NCBI GenBank assembly: GCA_030523505.1
Contig: JAUNIK010000101.1
Coordinates: forward strand, 807 to 8,480
Length of the DNA stretch: 7,674 nucleotides
Direction of reading: 5' to 3'
Source of the DNA: Prevotellaceae bacterium
GTDB lineage: Bacteria > Bacteroidota > Bacteroidia > Bacteroidales > Bacteroidaceae
Notes under the pieces: generated by a model
Databases searched by the model: none
Told to the model about the DNA's origin: nothing
Seen by the model: the letters and a program-made list of their open reading frames with translations, nothing else
Program-made: the position numbers and the translations under genes
Shown here: positions 6,027 to 7,674 of the stretch, piece after piece
Numbering within the stretch: position 1 is the stretch's first letter
Layout: each line of letters begins with the position of its first letter

Positions 6027-7674
6027 TTACTTCAATGTTACAACTGCAATACGACCTGCCTCGTTACCAGTAGCAGAAACTACCTTTACGCCACGAGCCT
6101 TGAGATAGTCAGCAACTGCCTGAGCACGTTGAACTGAAAGCTCAGAGTTGCGCTTTGAAGAACCCTCTGGTGATGTAGCACCAACAACAGAAACTGTTGA
6201 GCCAGAAGCAATCTTATCGAGGATAGCCTTAGCCTCTGCTGAGAGAACAGCTGAGTTCTGATCGAAATCAACAACAGCCTTGTCAGCGATGAACTTCTCT
6301 ACAGTCTCAGTCTTTACAACCTCCTTTGCAGGACGGTTCTTGAGAGCCTCGTTCTCAGCAGCGAGCTTGTTCTTCTCAGCCTCGAGAGCAGCGTTCTTAG
6401 CGATGAGACGGTTGATCTCGTCATAGTCAACATAATCCTGCTCGCAACCACAGTCCTTACGCTTTGCCTCGAAGAAGTACTTCAAACCGATTGAAGCATA
6501 CCAGCACTGGCCGATTGCGTGATAAGGAACGAATGTCTTTGTATCACCGTTGATAGATGTAGGAGTTGAGAATGTAGCGAAACCATCAGCATCAACACCT
6601 TCGTACTTGAGGATACGTGGATCAGAACCGATTGCTGGGTTGAGATACTTAGATACGCCCCATGAAGAGTTGAAGAAGTTGAGGACATTCTTAACATCGA
6701 GACTTGCCTGAAGCTTGTGGTTTGTACCACCGATGTTCAAGCAGAAGTCGTGCTTATAAGAGAAGTCGATACGGTGTACCCATGGGCTGTAGAGGCTATA
6801 ACCCTCAGTGTACTCACCCTGGTGCTTTGAGAGATAATCGCTGTTGTGAACATAAGCCATGAAGCGGTTAGCATCGTCCTGAGTCTTGAAACGGAACTGA
6901 CCGTTAGCTACCTGCTCGTCTGTTGGAACATATACAGCATCGTAGTTGTAACCGTCGCCGTTCATATCGTTAGACATCATGTATGAGTAGTTGTAACCAC
7001 CACGCCAAGCCTCATAGATGAGTGAGAAGTGGTTGCCGCTGCAATCATGAGCTGTAGCAGAAGCTACGAAACGATCTGGAGTAACATACTGTGAGTTGTG
7101 GAGACGGATGTTGTTTGGACCTTCCCATGTTGGAACGTATGTGAATGCAGACTCAGCAGCTGAACCAGGCATACCAGTGATTTCCTTTGATACAGTGTGA
7201 GTGTAAGCTGCCATCAAGTCGAGCCACTCAGCTGGACGAGCGTTCAATGTTACGTTAGCTGACCAACCGTAACCCTTTGATGTGTTCTCAAGAACGAATG
7301 CCTTAGGATTTGAACGGAAACCAGTTGGGAAGATAGGACGGTTGTCAACACCGTTGAAACGAGCGAAACCACCTACGTTTGGAATTGCCCAGTCAGAGAT
7401 TGAAACTGCGTTGATAGTCTTGTTGAAGATACCCTCAGCTGTCAATGTCAATGGGAATGAAACAGGAATCTGCCAATCGAATGCCAATGAAGACTTCCAT
7501 ACCTGTGGCATCTTGAAGTTAGGATCAACACCGTTTACTGCAGATGGCTTTGAACCCTGCTCTGGTGAGATTGTCTCAGGATGACCGAGGCTGATGATCT
7601 TATCGCGGAGAGCAGCAATTGTTGCATGACCCTCACCATCAGTTACGAGACCACCGTTGAATACAGACATGTCT
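6027..7674 (-). CDS. Oar-like TonB-dependent receptor, C-terminal part, fused to an OmpA-type domain (5' end outside window)
   Basis: Only the C-terminal part (about 548 residues) is visible. The frame stays open to the window edge, and the ATG at 7670 is internal, not a real start. Residues are counted from that Met. About 1-400 are outer-membrane beta-barrel strands rich in aromatic residues. They include the D-P-N-F-K-M-P-Q-V-W-K stretch (49-59) and the DNRPIFP stretch (109-115), which are characteristic of Oar-like TonB-dependent receptors. The barrel ends in a classical last strand, W-Y-A-S-I-G-L-K-Y-F-F (390-400). The protein does not stop there: a KRKDCGCE linker (403-410) and a coiled coil (about 415-447) follow, then an OmpA C-terminal domain (about 460-547) with V-V-D-F-D-Q-N-S, G-A-T-S-P-E-G, N-x2-LS-x2-RA and a final G-R-I-A-V-V. 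The receptor would import or bind a ligand with TonB energy while the tail contacts the periplasm or cell wall. It is the first gene of an operon with the lipoprotein gene. Its substrate, plug domain and promoter are outside the window. Confidence 0.9.
   Translation of the reverse strand, partial: DMSVFNGGLVTDGEGHATIAALRDKIISLGHPETISPEQGSKPSAVNGVDPNFKMPQVWKSSLAFDWQIPVSFPLTLTAEGIFNKTINAVSISDWAIPNVGGFARFNGVDNRPIFPTGFRSNPKAFVLENTSKGYGWSANVTLNARPAEWLDLMAAYTHTVSKEITGMPGSAAESAFTYVPTWEGPNNIRLHNSQYVTPDRFVASATAHDCSGNHFSLIYEAWRGGYNYSYMMSNDMNGDGYNYDAVYVPTDEQVANGQFRFKTQDDANRFMAYVHNSDYLSKHQGEYTEGYSLYSPWVHRIDFSYKHDFCLNIGGTNHKLQASLDVKNVLNFFNSSWGVSKYLNPAIGSDPRILKYEGVDADGFATFSTPTSINGDTKTFVPYHAIGQCWYASIGLKYFFEAKRKDCGCEQDYVDYDEINRLIAKNAALEAEKNKLAAENEALKNRPAKEVVKTETVEKFIADKAVVDFDQNSAVLSAEAKAILDKIASGSTVSVVGATSPEGSSKRNSELSVQRAQAVADYLKARGVKVVSATGNEAGRIAVVTLK

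Noticed and set aside
7282..7584. 100-residue plus-strand frame
   Set aside because: It is antisense to the TonB-dependent receptor barrel, which shows family motifs in the opposite frame.
7668..7670. ATG as the start of the receptor gene
   Set aside because: The frame stays open to the edge of the window, and the sequence after it is mid-barrel with no signal peptide or plug, so the true start lies beyond the window.

Overview
The window looks like chromosomal DNA of a Bacteroidota species, most likely order Bacteroidales and Prevotella-like. This rests on a BACON-domain surface lipoprotein, an Oar-like TonB-dependent receptor barrel, a Bacteroidota-type -7 promoter element (TATATTTG), AT-rich gene leaders without clear Shine-Dalgarno sequences, and a lipobox Cys followed by S-D-D. 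The genus is an inference; no rRNA or marker gene fixes it. There are no tRNAs, rRNAs, CRISPR arrays, transposases or phage genes.

Left part, plus strand (17-3601): three closely spaced genes, probably one transcription unit. They encode a membrane protein with an N-terminal zinc ribbon and helical repeats, a 23S rRNA (uracil-C5)-methyltransferase of the RlmD/RumA family, and a cytosolic type I L-asparaginase. The gaps are 13 and 23 nt. A strong intrinsic terminator (3617-3656) closes the unit.

Middle: directly after that terminator lies a -7-type promoter element and a short gene (3703-4110). Its product is one membrane helix plus a charged coiled coil with a tail like the end of stomatin/prohibitin proteins, but it lacks the SPFH domain. 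The 230-bp convergent intergenic region that follows (4111-4340) holds a degenerate tandem array with a 22-23 nt period (4152-4262) and a strong hairpin terminator for the minus-strand genes.

Right part, minus strand (7674-4341): a two-gene operon with an 18-nt gap and strongly biased codon use. The upstream gene is cut by the window edge. It encodes an Oar-like TonB-dependent receptor barrel whose C-terminus continues through a coiled coil into an OmpA-type peptidoglycan-binding-like domain. The downstream gene encodes a probable surface lipoprotein arranged BACON - OB-like - BACON - OB-like - OB-like. The likely picture is an outer-membrane uptake or binding complex in which the lipoprotein partners the receptor on the cell surface and the OmpA-like tail reaches into the periplasm. 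The substrate cannot be told from the sequence.

The most unusual items are the receptor-OmpA fusion with its lipoprotein partner, the SPFH-less stalk protein and the 22-nt tandem array.
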